A stretch of 44,765 nucleotides of DNA from a virus: positions 1-44,765 of IMG/VR virus record IMGVR_UViG_3300043444_000435. One strand, written 5' to 3'. Under the pieces are notes generated by a model. The model saw only the letters and a program-made list of their open reading frames with translations. It did not search any database and had not been told where the DNA came from. This document shows, one piece after another, positions 15,355 through 22,331 of this stretch. Position numbers and translations under genes: made by a program. How positions within the stretch are numbered: position 1 is the stretch's first letter; the number at the start of each line of letters is the position of its first letter.

Positions 15355-16307
15355 CAAATTACACAACTTCAACACCACGAACAACTAATTCGGCTGATGT
15401 ATATGGCTTACTTGGAGTAGGAACATCAAATACAGGAGTACTGTTGGATGTTAACTCTCTTCCTCTATTTAGTATTACCAGTACTGATATAAATAATTGG
15501 GATGCAGCACTTCAGTCATCTGCAATCGGAACTACCGTACAGGCTTATGACTCAAACCTAACTACTTTCTTAGCAGCCCATAACCTACCTACGACTCCGA
15601 TTAACAACCAGTACCTTAGGACAAACGCTTCAGGGGTTATCACTTGGGCTTCGGCAATTAACAGCCTCACTTTCACGGCCCCTACTGGGTTCGCCGTGAC
15701 TGGTTCTCCAGTCACAACCGGGACTGGTACTATTGGGCTGGGTTTTGCGTCAGGATACTCCCTGCCTACCACAACAAAACAGACGGAATGGGATACCGCA
15801 TTTACGAATCGGATTAATTTTGTCCAGTCCGCAATCCCCACGGCAACAGCCGTAAACCAACTTTGGTACAGACCAGGGGAAGGTTTATACTTTTGGAACA
15901 ACCTGTTTTGGGTTAGCCTAGAGTTACTGGAAAAAGAGTTTCTGCCGATCGAGGCAACAAATAACTATACCGCCACTACTGGCTATATACAAGATGGGTT
16001 TATTCCGGCTAATTCCTACCTTGTCGATGCTGTACTGAATTTCTACTACACAGCAGGAGATTCGTCAAACTACTTTACTTTCAGTGGTAATTTGGCTAGC
16101 GCTGGCGCTGGAGGGTACGTTTCTTTCTCAGGCATTGAAACTCGAAACTACCCTATAACAGACAGCGTGGAAGTTATCATTCCAATTAACACACGTATAA
16201 CGGTCAACAGAGCCACTGCTTGCAGACTGACGTTAAATATGACAGAGACGGGAACTAGCAGCATCTATGTTGGTTTTGTCGTCAGATATCGGAGAATTGC
16301 CGCATGA
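15351..16307 (+). CDS. fibre/receptor-binding-like protein
   Basis: This 318-aa protein is rich in Thr, Ser, Asn and Gly. The N-terminal half contains repetitive S-x-T-x-x-N-N-W-D-A-A and G-T-G-T-I-G-L-G stretches typical of trimeric fibre shafts. A W-Y-R-P-G-E-G-L-Y-F-W-N-N segment (about residues 182-194) links to a C-terminal beta-rich domain of about 110 residues, plausibly the receptor-binding tip. Third codon positions are richer in C and G than in the neighbours, suggesting acquisition from another genome. Its location next to capsid genes means it could be a head fibre rather than a tail fibre. The following gene overlaps by ATGA and looks like its helper. Confidence 0.65.
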   Translation: MTNYTTSTPRTTNSADVYGLLGVGTSNTGVLLDVNSLPLFSITSTDINNWDAALQSSAIGTTVQAYDSNLTTFLAAHNLPTTPINNQYLRTNASGVITWASAINSLTFTAPTGFAVTGSPVTTGTGTIGLGFASGYSLPTTTKQTEWDTAFTNRINFVQSAIPTATAVNQLWYRPGEGLYFWNNLFWVSLELLEKEFLPIEATNNYTATTGYIQDGFIPANSYLVDAVLNFYYTAGDSSNYFTFSGNLASAGAGGYVSFSGIETRNYPITDSVEVIIPINTRITVNRATACRLTLNMTETGTSSIYVGFVVRYRRIAA

Positions 16308-16753
16308 TTTATATTCTTTACGCTGGCTCTAGAGTTTTGGCCGAAGACAATGGCACTGTGGTCAACCCTGAGATTTATTGGGGGTCAGATATTATGGCTG
16401 GGATTCAGGCTGCTTTTGAAGCAGGAGAATGGGAGTCTATACCCGATCCTGTTATCCTTCCTCCTGAACCACTATGGGACCAATTCCTAGCTAATTTCTT
16501 TTTACCCGGAAATATCTTATACAACGCGACTGCTACAAAAGTACAAGCATCTTCTCCTTTCGTAATTGAGCATTGGACCAATATGAAATTGGGTTTACAA
16601 AACTCAACTATTCGGTCAGAACCTTGGCTCCAGCTATCATATGCGTATTTGAAACAAATATTGGCAAATGAAGGAAATGCAATCACACCTGAGATTGAAC
16701 AAGCTTGGGTTGATATGGCTTCGTTGTACAATATTAATTTAATCCCCACTTAA
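16304..16753 (+). CDS. putative fibre assembly helper
   Basis: This 149-aa protein is translationally coupled to the fibre gene through an ATGA overlap. The N-terminal third is beta-like (I-L-Y-A-G-S-R-V-L-A). A Pro-rich hinge (D-P-V-I-L-P-P-E-P) near residues 48-56 leads to an acidic, Trp-containing helical C-terminus. Fibre genes are commonly followed by small chaperones of this kind. Base composition matches the fibre gene rather than the surrounding late genes, so the two probably moved together. Assignment is by context, with no diagnostic motif. Confidence 0.5.
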   Translation: MIYILYAGSRVLAEDNGTVVNPEIYWGSDIMAGIQAAFEAGEWESIPDPVILPPEPLWDQFLANFFLPGNILYNATATKVQASSPFVIEHWTNMKLGLQNSTIRSEPWLQLSYAYLKQILANEGNAITPEIEQAWVDMASLYNINLIPT

Positions 16754-16826
16754 TATATAAGTATATTCACATATATTAATTCTTAGGGATTATATTTTAT
16801 CGATCATCATAGAGAACTTACACAAA

Positions 16827-17327
16827 ATGAGTGAAGAATTTGAACTTTTAAGAAAAACCTTACTACAGCAAGTAGAGGAGACTATTGTTGCTAGAGGAGA
16901 TGATGCTCCTAATCTAGACCGTCTTTTTGCTTATCGTGCTGCACTATTAAATACCACAGGTAACACAGAGCAAACAGATGCTCAGACCGCTCAGTTTGCC
17001 TCTCTAGCGAACGAAATTCTGCTTCAGGTAGAATCCCTCCAACCAAACAATAGAGGCACCTTTACGAACCTCTCAGGACGTGTTGGTAAAGCTCGTGAGT
17101 CACAACTACTGGCACCTGCAAACCCAAATCGTGTAATGCTAATTATTCAGAATCGGTCTCTGAATCCTCTGTTTATCGAATTTGGTGCTCCAGCTACCAC
17201 AACTATGTCGTTAGGAATCGATATGGGAGAGAGTTTTAAGCTTGATACGGTAATTGATACTCGTGAGATTAACATTACATCCTCTGTTAGCAATACACCC
17301 TATGTAGCGATTGAAATAAGTGCATAA
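16827..17327 (+). CDS. putative virion surface or neck protein
   Basis: This 166-aa protein has an N-terminal helical part (residues 1-75, Glu/Gln/Leu-rich) and a beta-rich C-terminal domain with N-R-V-M-L-I-I-Q-N-R-S-L-N-P-L-F-I-E-F-G. That pattern resembles the small beta-sandwich found in phage collar or head-spike proteins. Codon use is mixed, with a C/G-richer middle. The gene is isolated by spacers on both sides, and its 3' end is echoed downstream in about four decayed copies. The function is unproven; a structural role is inferred from the neighbourhood. Confidence 0.6.
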   Translation: MSEEFELLRKTLLQQVEETIVARGDDAPNLDRLFAYRAALLNTTGNTEQTDAQTAQFASLANEILLQVESLQPNNRGTFTNLSGRVGKARESQLLAPANPNRVMLIIQNRSLNPLFIEFGAPATTTMSLGIDMGESFKLDTVIDTREINITSSVSNTPYVAIEISA

Positions 17328-17410
17328 TGTAGCTATCGAAATAATGGCATAAGTATATAGAGTTATTGTGATAAGTGCCTAATCCGTACATAGCTGTATA
17401 AGGTGCATAA
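17303..17410 (+). repeat. echo array of the 16827 gene's 3' end
   Basis: The units are 17303-17327 (ending in the stop codon), 17328-17352 (21 of 25 identical by hand), 17358-17382 (18 of 25 to the first) and a more decayed copy ending at 17410. All end in TGC[AC]TAA or GGCATAA. Confidence 0.75.
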
Positions 17411-17449
17411 TATAAACTATGGGATATAAATATTAATAAGGAGACCTAT

Positions 17450-17941
17450 ATGTATTCTCGATATAAAATGTATGACCGTAAAACTATTGACCCGCGTGGT
17501 GGGGGTGATTGGAAGGAACTAGCTAAGATTGGTTCTGATACTTCTGCGGTTACGAAGACCTCTAATTCCATGATGGATTTGAAAAAGTGGGATGAAACTC
17601 GTACTAAAGGAGATGACCCTACTAGAGACCATGTATCTCGTAATGCCCCTCGTAGCAATAAGATGATGACTACGCAAACTGCGGCTTCTAAAGACCACCG
17701 TAGTGCCTTATATGACATCACCTATCGTGGACCTAACTCTATGCGCTCTACTTTAGGAATCAAACCCTTGGATAATAAAGAGCCTGTAACTCCAAGACAT
17801 ACAAGTACGTTCGTTCCTGTACCTGCAAATAGAGTTAATATTGTTAATCTACCGGGTAAAGGTAAGACTGGTAATATGGATTCTAAGCGTGGTATGCGTA
17901 CATCCTGGATGAATCTAGGACAAGGGCATATTAACCGGTAA
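17450..17941 (+). CDS. disordered putative virion protein
   Basis: This 163-aa basic protein is rich in Ser, Thr, Lys, Asp and Met, with no hydrophobic core, so it is probably extended or disordered. It has a good Shine-Dalgarno sequence (AAGGAG) before the ATG at the right spacing. Codons include many CGT, suggesting reasonable expression. No family is recognised. In this position it could be a head-tail joining or internal protein. The segment after its stop codon resembles the gene end again. Confidence 0.6.
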   Translation: MYSRYKMYDRKTIDPRGGGDWKELAKIGSDTSAVTKTSNSMMDLKKWDETRTKGDDPTRDHVSRNAPRSNKMMTTQTAASKDHRSALYDITYRGPNSMRSTLGIKPLDNKEPVTPRHTSTFVPVPANRVNIVNLPGKGKTGNMDSKRGMRTSWMNLGQGHINR

Positions 17942-17967
17942 GAGTTAAAGGTGTATTAATCAATAAG
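17926..17967 (+). repeat. weak echo of the 17450 gene's 3' end
   Basis: Positions 17926-17942, covering the stop codon, match 17951-17967 at 12 of 17 positions, and all five differences are transitions. The period is 25 bp. On its own this is marginal; it is listed because it fits the pattern. Confidence 0.4.
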
Positions 17968-18014
17968 GTTAACAAAAAGATACCGACAGATAAGATTGAT
18001 ACTGGTTGTAGTGT

Positions 18015-18060
18015 ATGTACATAATCTATATAATTATTAACTTATATAGGTTATGTACAT
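18015..18060 (+). promoter_or_regulatory. 19-bp hairpin upstream of the 18079 gene
   Basis: ATGTACATAATCTATATAA (18015-18033) and TTATATAGGTTATGTACAT (18042-18060) form a 19-bp stem with a single T-G wobble and an 8-base loop. The stem ends 18 bp before the next ATG. There is no T run after it, so a processing or mRNA-stabilising hairpin is more likely than a terminator. Confidence 0.6.
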
Positions 18061-18078
18061 TTATAAATAAAGGTAGTT

Positions 18079-18705
18079 ATGGTTAACGAAAGAAAAACTA
18101 CAGGGGAAGATAGCACATTTATAGATAAGCTTAGAGAAGACCGTAGGCTTAGAGAAAAATCTACATCTGAAGAATACAGTAGGTTTTGGCGTGACTTTAA
18201 TTCCCGTAAGCAAGAAGCTTTAGAGTTTTCTAAAAAACGTAAGCCTATGAGTGAGGCTACCAAACAGAAGATTAGTCGTAGTGTAGCTAAGTCCAAAGGC
18301 AGTACTACAGGGTATGATGATTCTAATAAAGAAGACATTATTGATAAGACTGAGCGGTTTACAAATGCTATAGGGCCAATCTTAAGATATATTAGTGAAA
18401 GAGAAAAACTAAACGAGCGTAGAAAACGTAGACAATTAGCTTCTGTAAATAGTGCATTTTATGGAGTGCGTACAGGAAATAAAGTTGCAAACTACTTCAC
18501 CTTAAGTCCTGCTGAAAAAGCTAAACAAAAAGTTAGAATTGAAAGATATAGAGAACTTGGGTCTAGAGCGGATAAAAAGTTGGCTCTGGATACTAAAAAA
18601 CTAGGTTCTTTTGAAAGACAGACTAAATCTCAACGTATGGAAGTATTACGTAAAATGGAAGTAGATAGAAAGAGTCAAGAGTGGCAAGACCTGTTTAGTC
18701 TATAA
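18079..18705 (+). CDS. basic protein with a NUMOD3-like segment
   Basis: This 208-aa protein has an excess of Lys, Arg and Glu. Near residue 51 it has L-E-F-S-K-K-R, followed by M-S-E-A-T-K-Q-K-I-S-R-S, a match to the NUMOD3 DNA-binding module usually attached to homing endonucleases. No GIY-YIG or HNH nuclease residues are present. The rest is charged helix. The Phe-Ser-Lys-Lys site precedes the DNA-binding segment, as in the other cluster proteins, and might be a prohead protease site. I infer a DNA-binding protein of the virion interior. The ATG is preceded by AAAGG. Confidence 0.65.
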   Translation: MVNERKTTGEDSTFIDKLREDRRLREKSTSEEYSRFWRDFNSRKQEALEFSKKRKPMSEATKQKISRSVAKSKGSTTGYDDSNKEDIIDKTERFTNAIGPILRYISEREKLNERRKRRQLASVNSAFYGVRTGNKVANYFTLSPAEKAKQKVRIERYRELGSRADKKLALDTKKLGSFERQTKSQRMEVLRKMEVDRKSQEWQDLFSL

Positions 18706-18722
18706 AATATAGAATAAAGGTT

Positions 18723-19343
18723 ATGAAATATACAACAGAAGAAAGACTAGCAAGACGTTTAAGAGGAAGACTCAATATAGCAAATCAACCTGAAGTAGAT
18801 ACAGCACTTCAGACTATTCTTGGATATGGGCAAGCTGTAAGTGGTCAGACTGTAGATAATGCATTGATTGAACAGTTGGCAGAAGAACGTGATGCTTACA
18901 TAGACCTTATCTTAGGACAGGTCTACAATATGCCTTTAGCATTAACAGACCCAACTACGGTAGCAATAATGGCTGACCTTAGTGAAAGTCTTATTATAAG
19001 TTCTCTCTTACAAGTTCATTTCGTAGGAACCTCTCCTATCATCCCATCTGCGGATGTTAGTGGTGCAACACAAGAAACACGGAAACATGCAGAATATCTC
19101 CTTACGGCTCTTACCGTAGGACATAACATCTACATTCCCATATCCCCTATGGGTCAGAACAATAATCCAGGACTGACTCAAATGCAACCTCTCGTATTAC
19201 CAGGAGAAACTCTACGTATGAGGCCCCCGGATACAATTACAAGAAATCTAACTATCAGACAAGTTAAGGATACTTCAGCAATTAGAGCTAAATACTTTAA
19301 TGATGATGAAACTAAGACTTATTGGATGAGAGATAGATTGTAG
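18723..19343 (+). CDS. head completion protein (Mu gp36-like, DUF1320 type)
   Basis: This 206-aa protein begins with K-Y-T-T-E-E-R-L-A-R-R. It then has the core of the gp36/DUF1320 family: L-A-E-E-R-D-A-Y-I-D-L-I-L (about residues 51-62), Q-V-Y-N-M-P-L (about 64-70), and an A-D-L-S-E-S-L-I helix. These proteins form part of the neck between portal and tail. The C-terminal 80 residues are a Pro-rich extension (L-V-L-P-G-E-T-L-R-M-R-P-P) beyond the usual family length of about 140 aa. It is closely spaced after the NUMOD3-like gene. Confidence 0.7.
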   Translation: MKYTTEERLARRLRGRLNIANQPEVDTALQTILGYGQAVSGQTVDNALIEQLAEERDAYIDLILGQVYNMPLALTDPTTVAIMADLSESLIISSLLQVHFVGTSPIIPSADVSGATQETRKHAEYLLTALTVGHNIYIPISPMGQNNNPGLTQMQPLVLPGETLRMRPPDTITRNLTIRQVKDTSAIRAKYFNDDETKTYWMRDRL

Positions 19344-19376
19344 AATTAACTAAGAGTGTAATTCAAGTTTTAATAT

Positions 19377-19631
19377 ATGATTGGTTTAATAGAATTTGCT
19401 AGAACTAAAGGAGCAAAAGATAGGCGCAAGAGATTAACTAAAGGGTTAAATAGATTTGGGTCTAAACTACAAACAACCGGGTCTAGACTACAAAGAACAA
19501 GCTTTACTACACTTAGTGATAGTAATTTAGCAAGACGGACTGTTAATGCATTAACTAGAGGTACACAAGCTACAGGAAGGGGTATGCAGAAAGCAGGACG
19601 ATTTTTCAAACGTATTCGTACAAACGATTAA
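19377..19631 (+). CDS. small basic protein with F-A-R motif, putative internal head protein
   Basis: This 84-aa, very basic protein begins with G-L-I-E-F-A-R-T-K-G-A-K-D followed by a Lys/Arg run. The same block (F-A-R-x-x-G-x-x-D-[KR]) occurs in the products at 19659, 27838 and 28804. Here it is at the extreme N-terminus, so cleavage after the Phe-Ala would leave an 8-residue leader. The remainder has Leu/Thr/Arg helices likely to bind DNA. No enzymatic motif. I infer a T4-like internal protein with a capsid-targeting leader; this is a hypothesis. Confidence 0.65.
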   Translation: MIGLIEFARTKGAKDRRKRLTKGLNRFGSKLQTTGSRLQRTSFTTLSDSNLARRTVNALTRGTQATGRGMQKAGRFFKRIRTND

Positions 19632-19658
19632 ATTATAAACAACAAGGAGAAAACATAA

Positions 19659-20054
19659 ATGGCTACTAAAGCTGATTATATTTTGAATAGACTGGCTCGT
19701 ATTGAAGCAAGTCTTGAAGCACTGGAATTTGCGGCTGGTGTGGATTCTTATGAATTTGCACGTAAGCGTGGTTCTAGAGATAAGCAGAAGCGGAAGCGTA
19801 AAGGCTGGTCTACCGCACAGAAAGTTGGTGCTGGTTTGGCTGGCGTTGCTGCTCTTGGTGCTGCGGCTCGTTATGGTGGAGCGGCAATCAAGAAACGTCG
19901 TTTCAAATTAAATTCGGACCAAACTTTTGCTGATAGGATGGCGGCTACTAGAGGTGCCCGTGGCCAATTCAAACAAGACGTTGAGACCGTTAAGACAGGT
20001 TTTGGTAAAGCATACACTGGATTGAAGAGTCGTTTCGCTAAGAAAGCAGACTAA
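19659..20054 (+). CDS. abundant basic internal protein candidate
   Basis: This 131-aa protein has a helical N-terminus (residues 1-28), the motif Y-E-F-A-R-K-R-G-S-R-D-K (31-42), a Lys/Arg cluster, a Gly/Ala hydrophobic segment (about 56-77) and a basic tail. It has a strong Shine-Dalgarno sequence (AAGGAG). Its codons (CTG, CGT, GCG) are like those of the capsid and tail-tube genes and unlike its immediate neighbours, so it is probably made in large amounts. That fits an internal head protein present in many copies. Function is inferred. Confidence 0.7.
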   Translation: MATKADYILNRLARIEASLEALEFAAGVDSYEFARKRGSRDKQKRKRKGWSTAQKVGAGLAGVAALGAAARYGGAAIKKRRFKLNSDQTFADRMAATRGARGQFKQDVETVKTGFGKAYTGLKSRFAKKAD

Positions 20055-20077
20055 TTCCAAGTAAATGGGTATGAGAA

Positions 20078-21445
20078 ATGAGTAAAAAGAATAAAAATAG
20101 AAGACTGGCAAAGGCTAGTGTTATAAGTTCAGACGGTCTAAATACTAGACCCCTCATTTCTCATACTAATACCTCAATGGTTAGCGTTCGCCGTATGCAG
20201 AAGCCTGGTACGAAAGGAATATTGGATTATTGCCGACATAACCTTATTACTTTTGCTAAGAAGGAAGCACGAGGAAAAAGAAAATATGATGTTCGTTCCT
20301 ATATTCGTAAGGGCAAACGTGTTAGAGCATATTCTGCTTTTAGGTTATTTGGAAAGAAAAAGAAAGAGAATAAAAATAATACAGCCAGTAATCTTCTAAA
20401 AATTGCTGGGGCAGGGGTGGCTACAACTATTCTTTTTAAGAAAGGTATTAAAAGGCGATGGGATAAGTCAATTATAAAATCCTCTCTAGCTGTAGAAGAA
20501 AAAGCTGATAATCTAGTTAGAGATATTACTAAGTACTTAGATGACCCAATAGAATTTAGAAAACTAAAGAGAGCAGCTCAAGAAGAATTAATTAAAAAAG
20601 GTAGAAAGACTGACCCTCTTGCCCCTTTAGATAACCCTGATATTGTTAAAAGATATAATTTTGTTTCTAAAATACAGGATGCACAAAAGAAAAGCCAATC
20701 GAGTTTTTCTTTTGTTTTAGGAGGTATGGATGGGGGACAAGGTTTAACCGGACCTCTAATGGCTGGGAATATGAATCTCAGACTACCAGCGGGAAGATAT
20801 AGAAGAAAAAACCTAGAAGGGAAATCTTTCTTTAGCGTAGAAGACCCTACAACAACAGCTTACGGACATATCTGGACACAAACACAAAATAGAATTATTG
20901 TCCCTAGAAGCAGTTATAGTATGCGAATTCCTTTCTTTAATAAGGGGCTTAAAATCCCAGGAACTCCGGTTGGTGTGCCTATTAATAGAGTAGAACAACA
21001 GCTAGATGCTCTAAAAGCGGTGTTTGTTAAAAGTCGATTTTTCGGAGTTGATCCTGATGGGGAAGAGTTAGCTTACTATGCGTTAGCTGCTAGGAAATTG
21101 CTTCCTAAAAATACAGAAATTAGATTTATTGGCCAGTGTGCTGGAGGTTTTCATACTACGTATGCGGCTTCAGTATTAAATAAATTAAATATGCGGGTTA
21201 AGACTTTCAATATTGCAACACCTAATTTTGTACCTCACAATCTAGATACATCACAATTAAAAACTATAATATCTAAACATGATTCTTTTTACAGGTTAAA
21301 AAGTAAAAAAGATACGCCTATAGATGATGTATGGGGACATGCCTATTTTGGAAAAATTCCTAAAAAGGATAAGAAGAAAGCTAGTACAGGGTATGAGAAT
21401 TCATTAGCTATGGTAAGAGAATATAGAAGGTTTTTTGGGGAATAA
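20078..21445 (+). CDS. alpha/beta-hydrolase-like protein with Cys elbow and basic leader
   Basis: This protein has 455 aa. The leader has L-I-T-F-A-K-K-E (about residues 62-69) and V-R-S-Y-I-R-K-G-K-R-V-R (about 77-88), motifs shared across the cluster, then a short Gly/Ala/Ile segment (about 108-122). The C-terminal half looks like an alpha/beta-hydrolase. It has I-R-F-I-G-Q-C-A-G-G (348-357), a strand-elbow-helix with Cys354 where Ser is usual. T-F-N-I-A-T-P-N-F follows, as after the elbow in lipase-like folds, and an H-A-Y-F near residue 421 may supply the catalytic His. Dienelactone hydrolases also use Cys. The substrate is unknown. Linkage to leader motifs suggests it is packaged in the capsid. 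Confident gene, tentative fold. Confidence 0.6.
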   Translation: MSKKNKNRRLAKASVISSDGLNTRPLISHTNTSMVSVRRMQKPGTKGILDYCRHNLITFAKKEARGKRKYDVRSYIRKGKRVRAYSAFRLFGKKKKENKNNTASNLLKIAGAGVATTILFKKGIKRRWDKSIIKSSLAVEEKADNLVRDITKYLDDPIEFRKLKRAAQEELIKKGRKTDPLAPLDNPDIVKRYNFVSKIQDAQKKSQSSFSFVLGGMDGGQGLTGPLMAGNMNLRLPAGRYRRKNLEGKSFFSVEDPTTTAYGHIWTQTQNRIIVPRSSYSMRIPFFNKGLKIPGTPVGVPINRVEQQLDALKAVFVKSRFFGVDPDGEELAYYALAARKLLPKNTEIRFIGQCAGGFHTTYAASVLNKLNMRVKTFNIATPNFVPHNLDTSQLKTIISKHDSFYRLKSKKDTPIDDVWGHAYFGKIPKKDKKKASTGYENSLAMVREYRRFFGE

Positions 21446-21450
21446 CAATA

Positions 21451-22293
21451 ATGAATATTTATCTAAAATCATACCCTCTTATTCAGTTTAATAAGAAACA
21501 AGAGGAGAAAGTAAAAGGAGCACTGCAAATAGGAGCTGGCGGCTATATTGCAAAACAATCTATTAGTTCTGGGGTTCCAAGAGCACTAGGGGTTAGAATA
21601 GAGTCCCATACGACATCTAGATCTAAAGCAAAAAAGATATTGTCCGAAAATGGTTTTCTAGACCCTAAGTACGGGGGGACGGGGGCGGCAGTAGGAGCGG
21701 GGCCGGACTTTGTAAAAAGAAGTACTGGGTATGTTCATATTACGGGGGTACATGAAGGACATTATGGGAAACGTATACCTGAACAATTAGCCCCATTTGC
21801 CCCCTTATATAGAGCTATCCAAAGACGCATATATAAAACCTCTGCGGATAACCCTTCATTAAAAGGAATAGAGATTGCTGCTAATATAATTGGGCCTAAA
21901 AGAAATGCTAGAACCTTATATGTTGGGGGAAGTGATAAATATTTTTATGAAAATTTTGAACCCGACCCAGACGACTTAGCTATTAAGTCAAAGAAACCCA
22001 TAAAAGTTCACCCTAGTAAGCTAGCTGCTACACTAGATACTTTGAACAGAGAAGGTGGAGGAAATAAATGGAAAGGGGCACGTAAATTAATGAAGGCAAA
22101 TCCTAAAAGAGTAGGAGTTGGTTTAGCAATACTTGCTGGAGGAGGATTAGCCGCAAAAAGAGCTATTAGCTTAGGGGTCTCTAATATAAAAGGGGAATCG
22201 GGGTATAGGCCAAAAGGAAGGGTTAAATCTCACTTCAGAAAGTTAAGAAACAAAATGATTAGAGTTAAAAGTTTTATTAGAGGTGAAGGTTAG
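21451..22293 (+). CDS. putative ADP-ribosyltransferase-like virion protein, shorter paralogue
   Basis: This 280-aa protein is a paralogue of the next. Leader L-I-Q-F-N-K-K-Q (about residues 10-17). Then V-R-I-E-S-H-T-T-S-R-S-K-A-K-K-I-L-S-E-N-G (about 48-68), which resembles the His-containing strand and helix of PARP/KptA-type ADP-ribosyltransferases. A T-L-Y-V-G-G-S-D-K-Y-F with D-P-D-D follows near residue 155. The C-terminal 75 residues carry a Gly/Ala hydrophobic segment and the basic module K-S-H-F-R-K-L. The first half uses unusual GGG codons and contains G runs (21673-21702). T4 Alt is a precedent for an encapsidated, injected ADP-ribosyltransferase. Catalytic competence is uncertain. 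Confidence 0.5.
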   Translation: MNIYLKSYPLIQFNKKQEEKVKGALQIGAGGYIAKQSISSGVPRALGVRIESHTTSRSKAKKILSENGFLDPKYGGTGAAVGAGPDFVKRSTGYVHITGVHEGHYGKRIPEQLAPFAPLYRAIQRRIYKTSADNPSLKGIEIAANIIGPKRNARTLYVGGSDKYFYENFEPDPDDLAIKSKKPIKVHPSKLAATLDTLNREGGGNKWKGARKLMKANPKRVGVGLAILAGGGLAAKRAISLGVSNIKGESGYRPKGRVKSHFRKLRNKMIRVKSFIRGEG

Positions 22294-22331
22294 AATTGTA
22301 CAATGGATTTATATAATTATTTATCATCGTT

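Noticed and set aside
15351-16753. Diversity-generating retroelement target in the fibre gene
   Set aside because: No reverse transcriptase, template repeat or adenine-biased variable repeat is visible in the window.
18079-18705. Homing endonuclease
   Set aside because: Only the NUMOD3-like segment is present; there is no GIY-YIG, HNH or LAGLIDADG motif.
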